From contig NZ_LKBT01000056.1 in NCBI RefSeq assembly GCF_002699985.1, positions 186,001 through 250,000 on the forward strand: 64,000 nucleotides of DNA, read 5' to 3'. Source of the DNA: Pseudomonas sp. ICMP 561 (GTDB taxonomy: Bacteria > Pseudomonadota > Gammaproteobacteria > Pseudomonadales > Pseudomonadaceae). The position numbers were made by a program, and so were the translations under genes. Below, piece after piece: positions 50,856-61,182 of this stretch (positions within the stretch are counted from its first letter, which is position 1; the number at the start of each line of letters is the position of its first letter). Below the pieces are notes generated by a model. The model was not told the DNA's origin and searched no databases. It worked only from the letters and a program-made list of their open reading frames with translations.

Positions 50856-51815
50856 ATGCAAATTGCTCTGGCGCCCATGGAGGGACTGGTTGACGACATC
50901 CTGCGCGATGCGCTGACAAAAGTCGGCGGGATCGACTGGTGCGTGACCGAATTCATCCGGGTGTCCGAGCGATTGATGCCGGCTCATTACTTCTACAAGT
51001 ACGCGTCCGAGTTTCACAAAGGCGCCAAGACCGACGCGGGTACGCCGCTGCGCTTGCAACTGCTGGGCTCTGATCCGGTTTGTCTGGCGGAGAACGCTGC
51101 GTTTGCCTGTGAACTGGGCGCGCCGGTACTGGATCTCAACTTCGGTTGCCCGGCCAAAACCGTCAATCGCTCCCGTGGCGGTGCGATTCTGCTCAAAGAG
51201 CCTGAGCTGCTGCATTCGATCCTGAGTCAGGTGCGCAGGGCGGTGCCGAAGCACATTCCGGTCACTGCGAAAATGCGCCTGGGTTACGAAAACACTGACG
51301 GCGCGCTGGATTGCGCCCGTGCGCTGGCGGACGGAGGGGCCGAGCAGATTGTCGTGCATGCCCGTACCAAGGTCGACGGCTACAAGCCGCCTGCCCACTG
51401 GGAATGGATTGCCCGGATTCAGGAGGTGGTCAAGGTGCCGGTGGTCGCCAACGGGGAAATCTGGACCGTGGATGACTGGCGTCGCTGCCGGGAAATCTGC
51501 GGCGCTCGGGACATCATGATCGGTCGCGGGCTGGTAGCGCGGCCTGATCTGGCCCGACAGATTGCCGCCGCGCAGAAAGGTGAAGAGGTTGTGCCGATGA
51601 CCTGGGCTGAGTTGCAGCCCATGCTGCGGACCTTCTGGTTGCAGTGTCTGGACAAAATGACCCTGATTCAAGCGCCTGGCCGACTCAAGCAGTGGCTGGT
51701 GCTATTGACCAAAAGCTACCCTGAAGCGACGCAGATGTTTGATGCATTACGCCGTGAAACGGACTGTCAGCGGATCAGTGTTTTGCTCGGTGTCAGTGCC
51801 GACGAACGGTCATAA
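50856..51815 (+). CDS. dusC: tRNA-dihydrouridine(16) synthase
   Basis: A 319-residue FMN-dependent Dus enzyme. LAPMEGLVDDILRDAL at the N-terminus, the catalytic C98 in LDLNFGCPAKTVNRSRGGA, and VVANGEIWTVDDW plus DIMIGRG at the phosphate site. The DusC-type N-terminus and length point to U16 of tRNA. Confidence 0.92.
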   Translation: MQIALAPMEGLVDDILRDALTKVGGIDWCVTEFIRVSERLMPAHYFYKYASEFHKGAKTDAGTPLRLQLLGSDPVCLAENAAFACELGAPVLDLNFGCPAKTVNRSRGGAILLKEPELLHSILSQVRRAVPKHIPVTAKMRLGYENTDGALDCARALADGGAEQIVVHARTKVDGYKPPAHWEWIARIQEVVKVPVVANGEIWTVDDWRRCREICGARDIMIGRGLVARPDLARQIAAAQKGEEVVPMTWAELQPMLRTFWLQCLDKMTLIQAPGRLKQWLVLLTKSYPEATQMFDALRRETDCQRISVLLGVSADERS

Positions 51816-51833
51816 AAAATCTGAAAATAAACT

Positions 51834-51861
51834 CTTGAAAAGCTTTTGGGCGACCCTAGTT
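51834..51861 (+). promoter_or_regulatory. Sigma-32 heat-shock promoter of ibpA
   Basis: CTTGAAA (51834-51840), a 13-nt spacer and CCCTAGTT (51854-51861) fit the CTTGAAA-N13-15-CCCCATnT consensus. Confidence 0.75.
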
Positions 51862-51870
51862 TGGGGATTA

Positions 51871-51930
51871 CGCGATGCCGAATTCGGGTCGCGGATTAAA
51901 CCACTCGCTGTTTACAGGAGATTTATCATG
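51871..51930 (+). promoter_or_regulatory. ROSE-type RNA thermometer in the ibpA leader
   Basis: Two hairpins precede the ATG. The first has arms CGCGA (51871-51875) and TCGCG (51889-51893). In the second, CTCGCTG (51904-51910) pairs with CAGGAG (51915-51920), trapping the Shine-Dalgarno and leaving a bulged G, the hallmark of ROSE elements. Melting on heating would open the ribosome site. ROSE-like control of Pseudomonas ibpA is established; the pairing here is read directly. Confidence 0.78.
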
Positions 51931-52371
51931 ACTACTGCATTTTCTCTGGCCCCTCTGTTCCGTAGCTCTGTGGGCTTTGATCGTTTCAATGACCTGTTCG
52001 AAGCTGCTGCCCGCAATGAGTCCGCTGGCGGCTATCCTCCTTACAACGTCGAGAAGCATGCGGATGACCAATACCGCATCGTAATCGCGGCCGCAGGTTT
52101 CGTTGAAGAAGACCTTGAGCTTCAGGTCGAGAAGGGCGTGCTGACTGTTTCGGGCGGCAAGCGTGAAAATACTGCTGAGGGCGTGACCTACCTGCATCAG
52201 GGTATCGCTCAGCGGGCTTTCAAATTGTCGTTCCGGTTGGCTGATCACATCGAAGTGCAGAACGCTGGCTTGTCCAACGGCTTGCTGAACATTGATCTGC
52301 TGCGTCTGGTGCCTGAAGAGGCCAAAGCCAAACGCATCCCGATCAACGCGCAGAAAGTCCTGAACAGCTGA
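51928..52371 (+). CDS. ibpA: Small heat-shock protein IbpA (Hsp20)
   Basis: A 147-residue alpha-crystallin protein: PPYNVEKHADDQYRIVIAAA, GFVEEDLELQVEKGVLTV, and the closing GLLNIDLLRLVPEE with an IPI tail motif (KRIPINAQ) for oligomer contacts. It holds unfolded proteins in aggregates. Control is double: sigma-32 promoter and leader thermometer. The upstream in-frame extension is untranslated leader. Confidence 0.95.
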   Translation: MTTAFSLAPLFRSSVGFDRFNDLFEAAARNESAGGYPPYNVEKHADDQYRIVIAAAGFVEEDLELQVEKGVLTVSGGKRENTAEGVTYLHQGIAQRAFKLSFRLADHIEVQNAGLSNGLLNIDLLRLVPEEAKAKRIPINAQKVLNS

Positions 52372-52389
52372 TTGTTCAGTTGCCAGCAA

Positions 52390-52420
52390 AAGAAGGCGCC
52401 TTTATGGCGCCTTCTTTCGT
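52390..52420. terminator. Bidirectional terminator between ibpA and the GGDEF/EAL gene
   Basis: AGAAGGCGCC (52391-52400) pairs perfectly with GGCGCCTTCT (52406-52415), followed by TTCGTTT; the A-rich side serves the convergent gene. Confidence 0.82.
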
Positions 52421-52422
52421 TT

Positions 52423-54573
52423 CTAAGCATCCAACTGACTTTCGAACAACATCTCGGGCTGTTTCAAGCGTTTTTCGAATGCGCTCAGGGTCAGCGGTTC
52501 GCTGAACAGATAGCCCTGATATAAACGACATCCCAATTGCTCAAGAAACTCCAGCTGCAGCGGTTGCTCGACACCTTCGGCGATCACCGTCAGGTTCAGG
52601 CTCTGGGCCATCGCCACGATTGCTCGAATGATTTCCGCGTCATTGGGGTCAGTGGTTGCGTCGCGGATGAACGACTGGTCAATTTTCAGCGCATCTACGG
52701 GCAGACGTTTGAGGTAGGTCAGGGATGAATAGCCGGTGCCGAAATCATCCATGGCAAAGCTGACCCCGAGCTTTTTCAGCTCATGCATCTTGGCAATGGT
52801 TTCGTCCAGATTCTGAATGACGATGCCTTCAGTAATCTCCAGCTTGAGCAGGTTGCTCGGCAGGCTGTTGATGCGAAGACAGCGTTTGACTCGATCAACG
52901 AAGTCGGACTGCCGGAATTGGCGGGGGCTGATGTTGACGCACAGACTGAAGTGCCGGACGTCGACCAGTTTGTCACGCAGCAGTTTGCTTGCCGTCCGGC
53001 AGGCTTCCTCAAGAATCCAGGCGCCCACCTCCAGAATCATTCCGCTCTCTTCCAGTATCTGGATGAACTGGTTGGGAGGCAGGTTCCCGGTTTCGGGGTG
53101 CTCCCAGCGCAACAGGGCCTCCGCGCCAATGATGCGGTTGAGGCGAGTGTCCACTTGAGGTTGATAACAGAGGCTGAACTCGCCGCGTGGCAGTGCCATG
53201 CGCAGATCATTCTCCATGCGCAGGCGTTCACTGGCCGCTTTTTGCATCGAATCATGAAACAGTTGTGTGGCATTGCGGCCCGAATCCTTCGCCCGGTACA
53301 GCGCGATATCGGCACGTTTGAGCAGGTCGGCGCTGGTCAGACCGTGGTCGGGGATCAGTGCGATACCGATACTCGGTGTGATTTGCAGACGTTGATTGTC
53401 CAGAAACATCGGCTGGGCGAGCAGGGCGCGGAGCATGTCGGCCAGTTCCAGCACCTGATCAGTGACATCGTTGCGGCTGCCTTCCAGTCCACTGATCAGT
53501 ACCACGAACTCATCGCCGCCCAGTCGCGCCACTGTGTCTTCCATGCGCACGCTGGCTTCAAGCCGGGCGGTAACAATCTTCAGCACGCTGTCACCTACCG
53601 GATGGCCCAGCGAATCATTGATGTGCTTGAAGTGATCCAGGTCCATGAACAGCAGAGCGCCACGCAGATTGTGGCGTTGCAGCAGGATTATTTGCTGACT
53701 TAACCGGTCCATGAGCAATGCCCGGTTGGGCAGATTGGTCAGGGAGTCGTGATAGGCCAGGTGCTGAACCTGCTCCTGGGCGCTCTTCAGCTCGCTGATA
53801 TCCCGCGCATTCATCAGCAAGCATTCGACATCGTTGAGGGTAATGGTTTCGACCGACACTTCAGCGGTGACGTGGGAGCCGTTCTTGTGACAGCCGGTCA
53901 TTTCCCGGTGATGCACCCGGCCATTTTCTTCCAGATCGCGAATCAACTGCTCACGTTGTTCAATGTGAGCCCAGATGCCCAGCTCCGCGACGGTACGGCC
54001 GAGCACTTCGTCAGGGGTAAACCCCATCAATCGGCAAAAGCCTCCGTTGACCTCCAGGTAACGGCCACTGATGCGCTCGGTGATGGTGATTGCGTCAGGA
54101 CTGGAGTGGAATGCTTTGGCGAACTTCTCTTCGCTGGCCTTCAGGGCGCGTTCGGCACGCAGGTGCGCGCTGTTGTCCATGAAGGTGCTGAGCAGATAAA
54201 GCTGGCGCTCCAGTTCGATTTTCAATGCGCTGAAAGTGCCTTCAACCAGTCGGCCATCTCGTGCGCGCAATCGCACATCCAGCCTGACGGGCTCGTCTTG
54301 GGTCATGACGCGTCTGACCAGGCTGTTGCGGTGTTCGGAATCGTCCCATAACCCCAGCTCGACACCCGTCCGACCAATGGTTTCGGCAGCGGACCAGCCG
54401 AGCATTGTTTCGAACTGGCGATTGACCTCGCAGATCACTCCGCTGTCGATGGTGGACAGGATCACCACGTTGGGGCTGAGGTTGTAGAGCGTTGCAAAAC
54501 GCTTTTCGGATTCGCTCAGCGCCGCGGCATGGCCGGAGGACTGAAAGGTGTTGCTATCTGCAAGTTCTGGCAT
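52423..54573 (-). CDS. PAS-PAS-GGDEF-EAL cyclic-di-GMP signalling protein
   Basis: A 716-residue soluble protein. PAS 1 at about 25-135, PAS 2 at about 148-268, GGDEF about 275-435 with an intact active site (RLGGDEFVVL), and EAL about 445-700 with GAEALLRWEHP, the ITEG loop and DDFGTGYSSL. Both catalytic sites look complete, so it may make or degrade c-di-GMP depending on the PAS signal. It converges on ibpA through the terminator at 52390. Confidence 0.92.
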   Translation of the reverse strand: MPELADSNTFQSSGHAAALSESEKRFATLYNLSPNVVILSTIDSGVICEVNRQFETMLGWSAAETIGRTGVELGLWDDSEHRNSLVRRVMTQDEPVRLDVRLRARDGRLVEGTFSALKIELERQLYLLSTFMDNSAHLRAERALKASEEKFAKAFHSSPDAITITERISGRYLEVNGGFCRLMGFTPDEVLGRTVAELGIWAHIEQREQLIRDLEENGRVHHREMTGCHKNGSHVTAEVSVETITLNDVECLLMNARDISELKSAQEQVQHLAYHDSLTNLPNRALLMDRLSQQIILLQRHNLRGALLFMDLDHFKHINDSLGHPVGDSVLKIVTARLEASVRMEDTVARLGGDEFVVLISGLEGSRNDVTDQVLELADMLRALLAQPMFLDNQRLQITPSIGIALIPDHGLTSADLLKRADIALYRAKDSGRNATQLFHDSMQKAASERLRMENDLRMALPRGEFSLCYQPQVDTRLNRIIGAEALLRWEHPETGNLPPNQFIQILEESGMILEVGAWILEEACRTASKLLRDKLVDVRHFSLCVNISPRQFRQSDFVDRVKRCLRINSLPSNLLKLEITEGIVIQNLDETIAKMHELKKLGVSFAMDDFGTGYSSLTYLKRLPVDALKIDQSFIRDATTDPNDAEIIRAIVAMAQSLNLTVIAEGVEQPLQLEFLEQLGCRLYQGYLFSEPLTLSAFEKRLKQPEMLFESQLDA

Positions 54574-54631
54574 GGGATCACGCGCCTGTAAGTAATAAAG
54601 GCAGTAATACGATCTTTAGCATCAGGAGCTT

Positions 54632-55510
54632 TCAGCATTGGCCAGCCTGGGCATCTAGCAGCGCCATGAATGCCCGGGCCGCATTGGACAACGTACGCTC
54701 CGTGTGAAGTATGTAGCCTAGCTGACGACTGAGCTGTATGCCCGGTAATGGAATACGCGCCACCTGTTCATCGAGCATAGTCCGTGGCAGCACGCTCCAT
54801 GCGAGGCCGATGGAGACCATCATTTTGATGGTTTCCAGATAGTTGGTGCTCATGGCGATATCCGGCTTGAGCCCTTGGGCTTCGCACAGTCCGCTGACGA
54901 TGTGATGGGTAAACGTGTTGTTGCCGGGAAATACCGCCGGATAGCCGACGACGTCCTGCAAACTCACCGGGCCGCTGTTGGCCAGTGGGTGTTCAGGAGC
55001 TGCAACGAAGTCCAGCGGGTCATCCCAGACTGACACGGCCTTGATCAGCGTGTGAGGATCCGGGGCCAGAGTGATGACTGCCAGCTCAGCGCGGCCATGA
55101 AGGATTTCCTCGTAGGCGACCTCTGAATCCAGGAACTGAATGTCCAGCGCGACTTCAGGATAACGTCGGGTGAACTCCCGGAGCAGCGAGGGCAGACGGT
55201 GCAGGCCGATGTGATGACTGGTTGCCAAAGTCAGACGGCCGGTCACTTCACCCGTCAGATTGGTCAGTGCACGCCGGGTATCGTCCAGCACATTCAGAAT
55301 CTGATAAGCCCTGGGCAGCAAGGCTCTACCAGCCTCGGTCAGGCTGACTTCCCGGCCCAGCCGGTCAAACAGCCGCACGTTCAACTGCTGCTCCAGCCCG
55401 GCTATGCGCTTGCTGATAGCGGGCTGGGTCAAGTGCAGGTGTTCACCTGCTCCGGAAAAGCTGCCGGTTTCCGCGATAGCAATAAAAGCGTTGAGGTTAG
55501 CCAGATCCAT
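54632..55510 (-). CDS. LysR-family regulator divergent from leuC
   Basis: A 292-residue LysR protein. Helix-turn-helix in FIAIAETGSFSGAGEHLHLT / QPAISKRIAGLEQQL, then a ligand domain ending in LAWSVLPRTMLDEQVARI. The ATG at 55510 is preferred to a TTG 8 codons upstream. Its divergence from leuCD suggests that it regulates leucine biosynthesis in response to a pathway intermediate (inference). Confidence 0.88.
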   Translation of the reverse strand: MDLANLNAFIAIAETGSFSGAGEHLHLTQPAISKRIAGLEQQLNVRLFDRLGREVSLTEAGRALLPRAYQILNVLDDTRRALTNLTGEVTGRLTLATSHHIGLHRLPSLLREFTRRYPEVALDIQFLDSEVAYEEILHGRAELAVITLAPDPHTLIKAVSVWDDPLDFVAAPEHPLANSGPVSLQDVVGYPAVFPGNNTFTHHIVSGLCEAQGLKPDIAMSTNYLETIKMMVSIGLAWSVLPRTMLDEQVARIPLPGIQLSRQLGYILHTERTLSNAARAFMALLDAQAGQC

Positions 55511-55536
55511 CTCAGATTCCAGTTGGTTATCCAAAG

Positions 55537-55549
55537 CATAAAAATTATG
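55537..55549. promoter_or_regulatory. Palindrome in the LysR-leuC control region
   Basis: CATAA-AAA-TTATG is an inverted repeat in the 149-bp AT-rich divergent region, where a LysR protein would be expected to bind. Assignment is by position only. Confidence 0.35.
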
Positions 55550-55659
55550 AATTTGAGTTATTTAAGCATATTCCATAGCATTACCTCACAAGCCAAAGGG
55601 TCATCGGTCGATCACCCAGGGCATAGAAAGACAGAAACGCGCTGATGAGGAACCATCCG

Positions 55660-57084
55660 ATGGCCGGCAAAACGTTGTACGACAAGCTCTGGGATTCGCA
55701 CGAAGTAAAGAAGCGTGACGATGGCTCGTCGCTGATTTACATCGATCGTCACATCATCCATGAAGTGACTTCGCCACAGGCCTTTGAAGGTCTGCGTCTG
55801 GCGGGCCGCAAGCCATGGCGCATCGACGCCAACATTGCGACCCCCGACCACAACGTACCGACCACTCCGGAACGTAAAGGCGGTATCGAAGCCATTGCCG
55901 ATCAGGTGTCGCGTCTTCAGGTGCAGACCCTCGACGACAACTGCGACGAGTACGGCATTACCGAATTCAAAATGAACGACGTGCGTCAGGGCATCGTTCA
56001 CGTGATCAGCCCGGAGCAGGGCGCGACACTGCCGGGCATGACCGTGGTCTGTGGCGACTCTCATACCTCCACTCATGGCGCATTCGGTGCGCTGGCCCAC
56101 GGTATCGGCACTTCCGAGGTTGAGCATGTGCTCGCCACTCAGTGCCTGGTGGCCAAGAAAATGAAAAACATGCTGGTTTCCGTCGAGGGCAAATTGCCCG
56201 TCGGCGTGACAGCCAAAGACATTGTGCTGGCGGTGATCGGCAAGATCGGCACCGCAGGCGGCAACGGCCATGCGATGGAGTTTGCGGGCAGCGCGATCCG
56301 CGATCTGTCGGTTGAAGGCCGTATGACCATCTGCAACATGTCCATCGAGGCGGGCGCTCGCGTCGGTCTGGTGGCTACCGATGAAAAGACCATTGCCTAT
56401 GTGAAGGGGCGTCCTTTCGCACCTAAAGGCGAGCAGTGGGATTTGGCAGTAGAAGCCTGGAAAGACCTGGTTTCCGATGCCGACGCGCACTTTGATACCG
56501 TGGTCAAACTCGACGCCGCGCAGATCAAACCACAAGTCAGCTGGGGCACTTCTCCGGAGATGGTGCTGGCCGTTGATCAGAACGTTCCGGATCCGGCTCA
56601 GGAAGCTGACCTGGTCAAGCGTGGCTCTATTGAGCGTGCCTTGAAGTACATGGGCCTCAAAGCCAATCAGGCCATCACCGACATCCAGCTGGATCGCGTA
56701 TTCATTGGTTCCTGCACCAACTCGCGTATCGAGGACTTGCGTGCTGCGGCTGAAATCGCCAAAGGTCGCAAGGTGGCTTCGACTATCAAGCAGGCGATCG
56801 TTGTGCCGGGCTCGGGGCTGGTCAAGGCGCAGGCGGAAAGCGAAGGTCTGGACAAGATCTTTCTTGAGGCCGGTTTCGAATGGCGTGAGCCAGGGTGCTC
56901 GATGTGTCTTGCAATGAACCCGGACCGCCTGGAAAGTGGCGAGCATTGTGCGTCCACCTCCAACCGCAACTTCGAAGGTCGTCAGGGTGCCGGTGGTCGT
57001 ACTCATCTGGTCAGCCCGGCGATGGCCGCAGCCGCAGCGGTCAACGGTCGTTTCATTGATGTTCGCGAACTGATTCAGCACTAA
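55660..57084 (+). CDS. leuC: 3-isopropylmalate dehydratase, large subunit
   Basis: A 474-residue aconitase-family protein. VCGDSHTSTHGAFGALAHGI, FIGSCTNSRIEDL and EPGCSMCLAMNPD supply the active-site and 4Fe-4S cysteines. With LeuD it isomerises 2-isopropylmalate to 3-isopropylmalate. The ATG at 55660 with GAGGAA upstream is the family start. Confidence 0.97.
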   Translation: MAGKTLYDKLWDSHEVKKRDDGSSLIYIDRHIIHEVTSPQAFEGLRLAGRKPWRIDANIATPDHNVPTTPERKGGIEAIADQVSRLQVQTLDDNCDEYGITEFKMNDVRQGIVHVISPEQGATLPGMTVVCGDSHTSTHGAFGALAHGIGTSEVEHVLATQCLVAKKMKNMLVSVEGKLPVGVTAKDIVLAVIGKIGTAGGNGHAMEFAGSAIRDLSVEGRMTICNMSIEAGARVGLVATDEKTIAYVKGRPFAPKGEQWDLAVEAWKDLVSDADAHFDTVVKLDAAQIKPQVSWGTSPEMVLAVDQNVPDPAQEADLVKRGSIERALKYMGLKANQAITDIQLDRVFIGSCTNSRIEDLRAAAEIAKGRKVASTIKQAIVVPGSGLVKAQAESEGLDKIFLEAGFEWREPGCSMCLAMNPDRLESGEHCASTSNRNFEGRQGAGGRTHLVSPAMAAAAAVNGRFIDVRELIQH

Positions 57085-57094
57085 GGAGCCCAGC

Positions 57095-57736
57095 ATGAAA
57101 GCCTTTACTCAGCACACCGGCCTTGTCGCTCCTCTGGATCGTGCCAACGTCGATACCGATCAGATCATTCCCAAGCAGTTTCTCAAGTCGATCAAGCGCA
57201 CCGGCTTTGGTCCGAACCTGTTCGACGAATGGCGTTATCTGGACGTCGGGCAACCGTATCAGGACAACTCCAAGCGGCCGTTGAACCCTGACTTCGTACT
57301 CAACGATGCTCGCTATCAAGGTGCGAGCGTGTTGCTGGCCCGGGAAAACTTCGGCTGCGGCTCAAGCCGTGAGCACGCTCCGTGGGCACTGGACGAGTAC
57401 GGTTTCTGCGCGATCATCGCCCCCAGCTATGCCGATATCTTCTTCAACAACAGCTTCAAGAACGGCTTGCTGCCGATCATTCTCGACGAAGCTGAAGTTG
57501 ATGAACTGTTCAAGCAGGTTGAAGCCAACGAAGGTTACCAGTTGACCGTCGACCTGGCGGCCCAGACGGTCACTCGTCCGGATGGCAAGGTATACAGCTT
57601 TGAAGTCGATGCGTTTCGCAAGCACTGCCTGCTGGAAGGTCTGGATGACATCGGTCTGACCCTGGTGGATGGCGAAGCGATTGCCAGTTTCGAAGCGAAG
57701 CACCGCGCCAGCCAGCCGTGGTTGTTCCGCGGTTAA
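57095..57736 (+). CDS. leuD: 3-isopropylmalate dehydratase, small subunit
   Basis: A 213-residue swivel-domain subunit: LDRANVDTDQIIPKQFLKSI, NFGCGSSREHAPWAL and FADI-like SYADIFFNNSFKNGLL. It starts 10 nt after leuC. Confidence 0.97.
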   Translation: MKAFTQHTGLVAPLDRANVDTDQIIPKQFLKSIKRTGFGPNLFDEWRYLDVGQPYQDNSKRPLNPDFVLNDARYQGASVLLARENFGCGSSREHAPWALDEYGFCAIIAPSYADIFFNNSFKNGLLPIILDEAEVDELFKQVEANEGYQLTVDLAAQTVTRPDGKVYSFEVDAFRKHCLLEGLDDIGLTLVDGEAIASFEAKHRASQPWLFRG

Positions 57737-57747
57737 CGCAGAACCCT

Positions 57748-57836
57748 GTTGGAGCGAGGCTTGCCCGCGAATTGATTTATCAGGCGACATAATGTTCGCC
57801 TGATCCAATGCCTTCGCGGGCAAGCCTCGCTCCAAC
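57748..57836. repeat. REP-like inverted pair (GTTGGAGCGAGGCTTGCCCG type)
   Basis: Facing units between leuD and the methyltransferase gene. The same type as 681-772 and 28618-28706. Confidence 0.82.
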
Positions 57837-57875
57837 GGAGAATATCGTTCCCTCGCCATTATCCTTGGAGGATTC

Positions 57876-58640
57876 ATGACCAACTCCGCCCACACTCAAG
57901 TCGTACAACGTCAATTCGGTGAGCAGGCCTCCGCCTATCTGAGCAGTGCCGTGCACGCCCAAGGCACCGAATTTGCGCTGCTACAGGCGGAAGTGGCGGG
58001 GCGTAGTGATGCGCGGGTACTGGATCTGGGATGTGGCGCGGGGCATGTGAGCTTCAATGTCGCTTCGGCAGTCGGCGAAGTGGTAGCGTACGACCTTTCG
58101 CAGCAGATGCTCGATGTCGTGGCCGCTGCAGCGCAGGAACGTGGGCTGACGAATGTCAGTACTGTGTGCGGCGCTGCGGAAAGCCTGCCATTTGCGGATG
58201 GCGAGTTCGACTTCGTGTTCAGTCGCTATTCGGCTCACCACTGGAGCGATCTGGCGCCAGCCCTGCGTGAAGTGCGCAGAGTGTTGAAGCCGGGAGGCGT
58301 TGCCGCTTTTATCGACGTTATGTCTCCAGGCAGCCCGTTACTGGATACCTACCTGCAAAGCGTGGAAGTGCTGCGTGATACCAGCCACGTACGCGACTAT
58401 TCCGCCGCCGAGTGGCTGCGGCAGGTCAGCGAGGCAGGCCTGTTCACCCGCAGCCACAGTCGTCAGCGTCTGCACCTTGAGTACAACTCCTGGGTAGAAC
58501 GCATGCGTACCCCGCAAGCCTTTCGGGTCGCGATCCGGGAGTTGCAGCAGGCGATGGGCGCGGAAGTGCGCGAATATTTCGAGATTACCGCTGACGGCTC
58601 GTTCAGCACCGATGTGCTGGTGTTATGGGCCGAACGCTAG
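57876..58640 (+). CDS. Class I SAM-dependent methyltransferase between leuD and leuB
   Basis: A 254-residue UbiE-like methyltransferase: VLDLGCGAGHVSFNVASAVG (motif I), VVAYDLSQQMLDVV, ESLPFADGEFDFVFSRYSAH and LKPGGVAAFIDVMSPGSPLL. The acceptor is unknown. It lies between leuD and leuB; a methyltransferase-like gene at this place occurs in other Pseudomonas as far as I recall, so a link to leucine synthesis need not be functional. Ribosome site TTGGAGG. Confidence 0.88.
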   Translation: MTNSAHTQVVQRQFGEQASAYLSSAVHAQGTEFALLQAEVAGRSDARVLDLGCGAGHVSFNVASAVGEVVAYDLSQQMLDVVAAAAQERGLTNVSTVCGAAESLPFADGEFDFVFSRYSAHHWSDLAPALREVRRVLKPGGVAAFIDVMSPGSPLLDTYLQSVEVLRDTSHVRDYSAAEWLRQVSEAGLFTRSHSRQRLHLEYNSWVERMRTPQAFRVAIRELQQAMGAEVREYFEITADGSFSTDVLVLWAER

Positions 58641-58705
58641 TTTTTCCCGTTCAGTAGACGAAGAGGCGCTGACCGACAGCGCCGTTACAAAAAATTGAGG
58701 ATGTT

Positions 58706-59788
<1,083 letters not shown>

Positions 59789-59811
59789 TATCTTCGGCCC
59801 GCTTCATTATC

Positions 59812-59952
59812 GGCCATAGTAAAAACGTAGCGAGCGAAGGCAAGACAAGGCAAAAACAGGCGAGGACGCGGAGTTTAGTGCTTCTTAAATGAGCAGTCCG
59901 AGCCTGTTTTTAACGCAGTATTGTCGAGCGCAGTAGTTTTTACTTTGGCCGG
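59812..59952. mobile_element. MITE-like element with terminal inverted repeats upstream of asd
   Basis: About 141 bp. The left end GGCCATAGTAAAAAC and the right end (reverse complement) GGCCAAAGTAAAAAC match at 14 of 15 positions. Internal AAAACAGGC and GCCTGTTTT arms also face each other. No coding capacity. Such non-autonomous elements are usual in Pseudomonas intergenic DNA, but the family name is not known to me. Confidence 0.55.
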
Positions 59953-59992
59953 CGAGTGTGGCGGCCCACTTTTTGTAAAGGGTGTAGTTGCG

Positions 59993-61105
59993 ATGAAACG
60001 TGTAGGTCTGATCGGTTGGCGTGGAATGGTCGGTTCCGTGCTCATGCAGCGGATGCTGGAAGAGCAGGATTTTGATCTGATCGAGCCGGTGTTTTTCACC
60101 ACCTCCAACGTAGGCGGCCAAGGCCCCTCCGTCGGCAAGGACGTGGCTCCGCTCAAAGATGCTTACAGCATTGACGAGCTGAAAACCCTCGACGTGATTC
60201 TGACCTGCCAGGGCGGCGACTACACCAATGAGGTGTTTCCGAAGCTGCGCGAAGCCGGTTGGCAGGGTTACTGGATCGACGCCGCTTCCAGCCTGCGTAT
60301 GCAGGATGATGCGGTCATCGTTCTGGATCCGGTTAACCGCAAGGTCATCGACCAGCAGCTCGATGCCGGTACCAAAAACTACATTGGCGGTAACTGCACG
60401 GTCAGCTTGATGCTGATGGGCCTGGGCGGTCTGTTCGAAGCCGGCCTGGTGGAGTGGATGAATGCCATGACCTATCAGGCAGCTTCTGGTGCGGGCGCGC
60501 AGAACATGCGTGAGCTGATCAAGCAGATGGGCGCGACTCACGCGGCTGTTGCTGACGACCTGGCCAATCCTGCCAGCGCGATTCTGGACATCGACCGCAA
60601 GGTCGCTGAAGCCATGCGCAGCGATGCCTACCCGACCGAAAACTTCGGTGTGCCATTGGCCGGCAGCCTGATCCCTTGGATCGACAAAGAACTGCCGAAT
60701 GGTCAGAGCCGTGAAGAGTGGAAAGGCCAGGCCGAGACCAACAAGATTCTCGGTCGCTTCAAGAGCCCGATTCCTGTCGATGGTATCTGCGTGCGGATCG
60801 GCTCGATGCGTTGCCACAGCCAGGCATTGACCATCAAGCTCAATAAGGACGTGCCAATCGCCGACATCGAAGGTTTGATCAGCCAGCACAACCCTTGGGT
60901 GAAGCTGGTGCCAAACCATCGCGAAGCGAGCATTCAGGAGCTGAGCCCGACTTCCGTGACTGGCACCATGAGCATTCCGGTGGGCCGCCTGCGCAAGCTG
61001 AACATGGGCTCGCAGTATCTGGGCGCGTTCACTGTTGGCGATCAGTTGCTGTGGGGCGCGGCCGAGCCGTTGCGTCGCATGCTGCGGATCCTGCTGGAGC
61101 GTTGA
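59993..61105 (+). CDS. asd: Aspartate-semialdehyde dehydrogenase
   Basis: A 370-residue Asd of the gammaproteobacterial type: GLIGWRGMVGSVLMQRM, the catalytic C135 in IGGNCTVSLML, and RIGSMRCHSQALTIKLNKD. It reduces aspartyl phosphate on the way to lysine, methionine, threonine and diaminopimelate. The ATG at 59993 gives the family start; the upstream open frame lies in the MITE-like element. Confidence 0.96.
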   Translation: MKRVGLIGWRGMVGSVLMQRMLEEQDFDLIEPVFFTTSNVGGQGPSVGKDVAPLKDAYSIDELKTLDVILTCQGGDYTNEVFPKLREAGWQGYWIDAASSLRMQDDAVIVLDPVNRKVIDQQLDAGTKNYIGGNCTVSLMLMGLGGLFEAGLVEWMNAMTYQAASGAGAQNMRELIKQMGATHAAVADDLANPASAILDIDRKVAEAMRSDAYPTENFGVPLAGSLIPWIDKELPNGQSREEWKGQAETNKILGRFKSPIPVDGICVRIGSMRCHSQALTIKLNKDVPIADIEGLISQHNPWVKLVPNHREASIQELSPTSVTGTMSIPVGRLRKLNMGSQYLGAFTVGDQLLWGAAEPLRRMLRILLER

Positions 61106-61130
61106 TCGCCCGGTTGTAGCTGACATGAAA

Positions 61131-61155
61131 AACCGCCTTTCGGGGCGGTTTTTTT
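61131..61155 (+). terminator. Rho-independent terminator after asd
   Basis: AACCGCC-TTTCG-GGGCGGTT followed by TTTTT; 25 nt after the asd stop. Confidence 0.88.
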
Positions 61156-61182
61156 GTGGACGCTTAAAAATAACGCGGTCCT

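Noticed and set aside
55612..57096. Antisense frame of 494 codons opposite leuC
   Set aside because: Shadow of leuC; the sense strand encodes a full, motif-complete enzyme.
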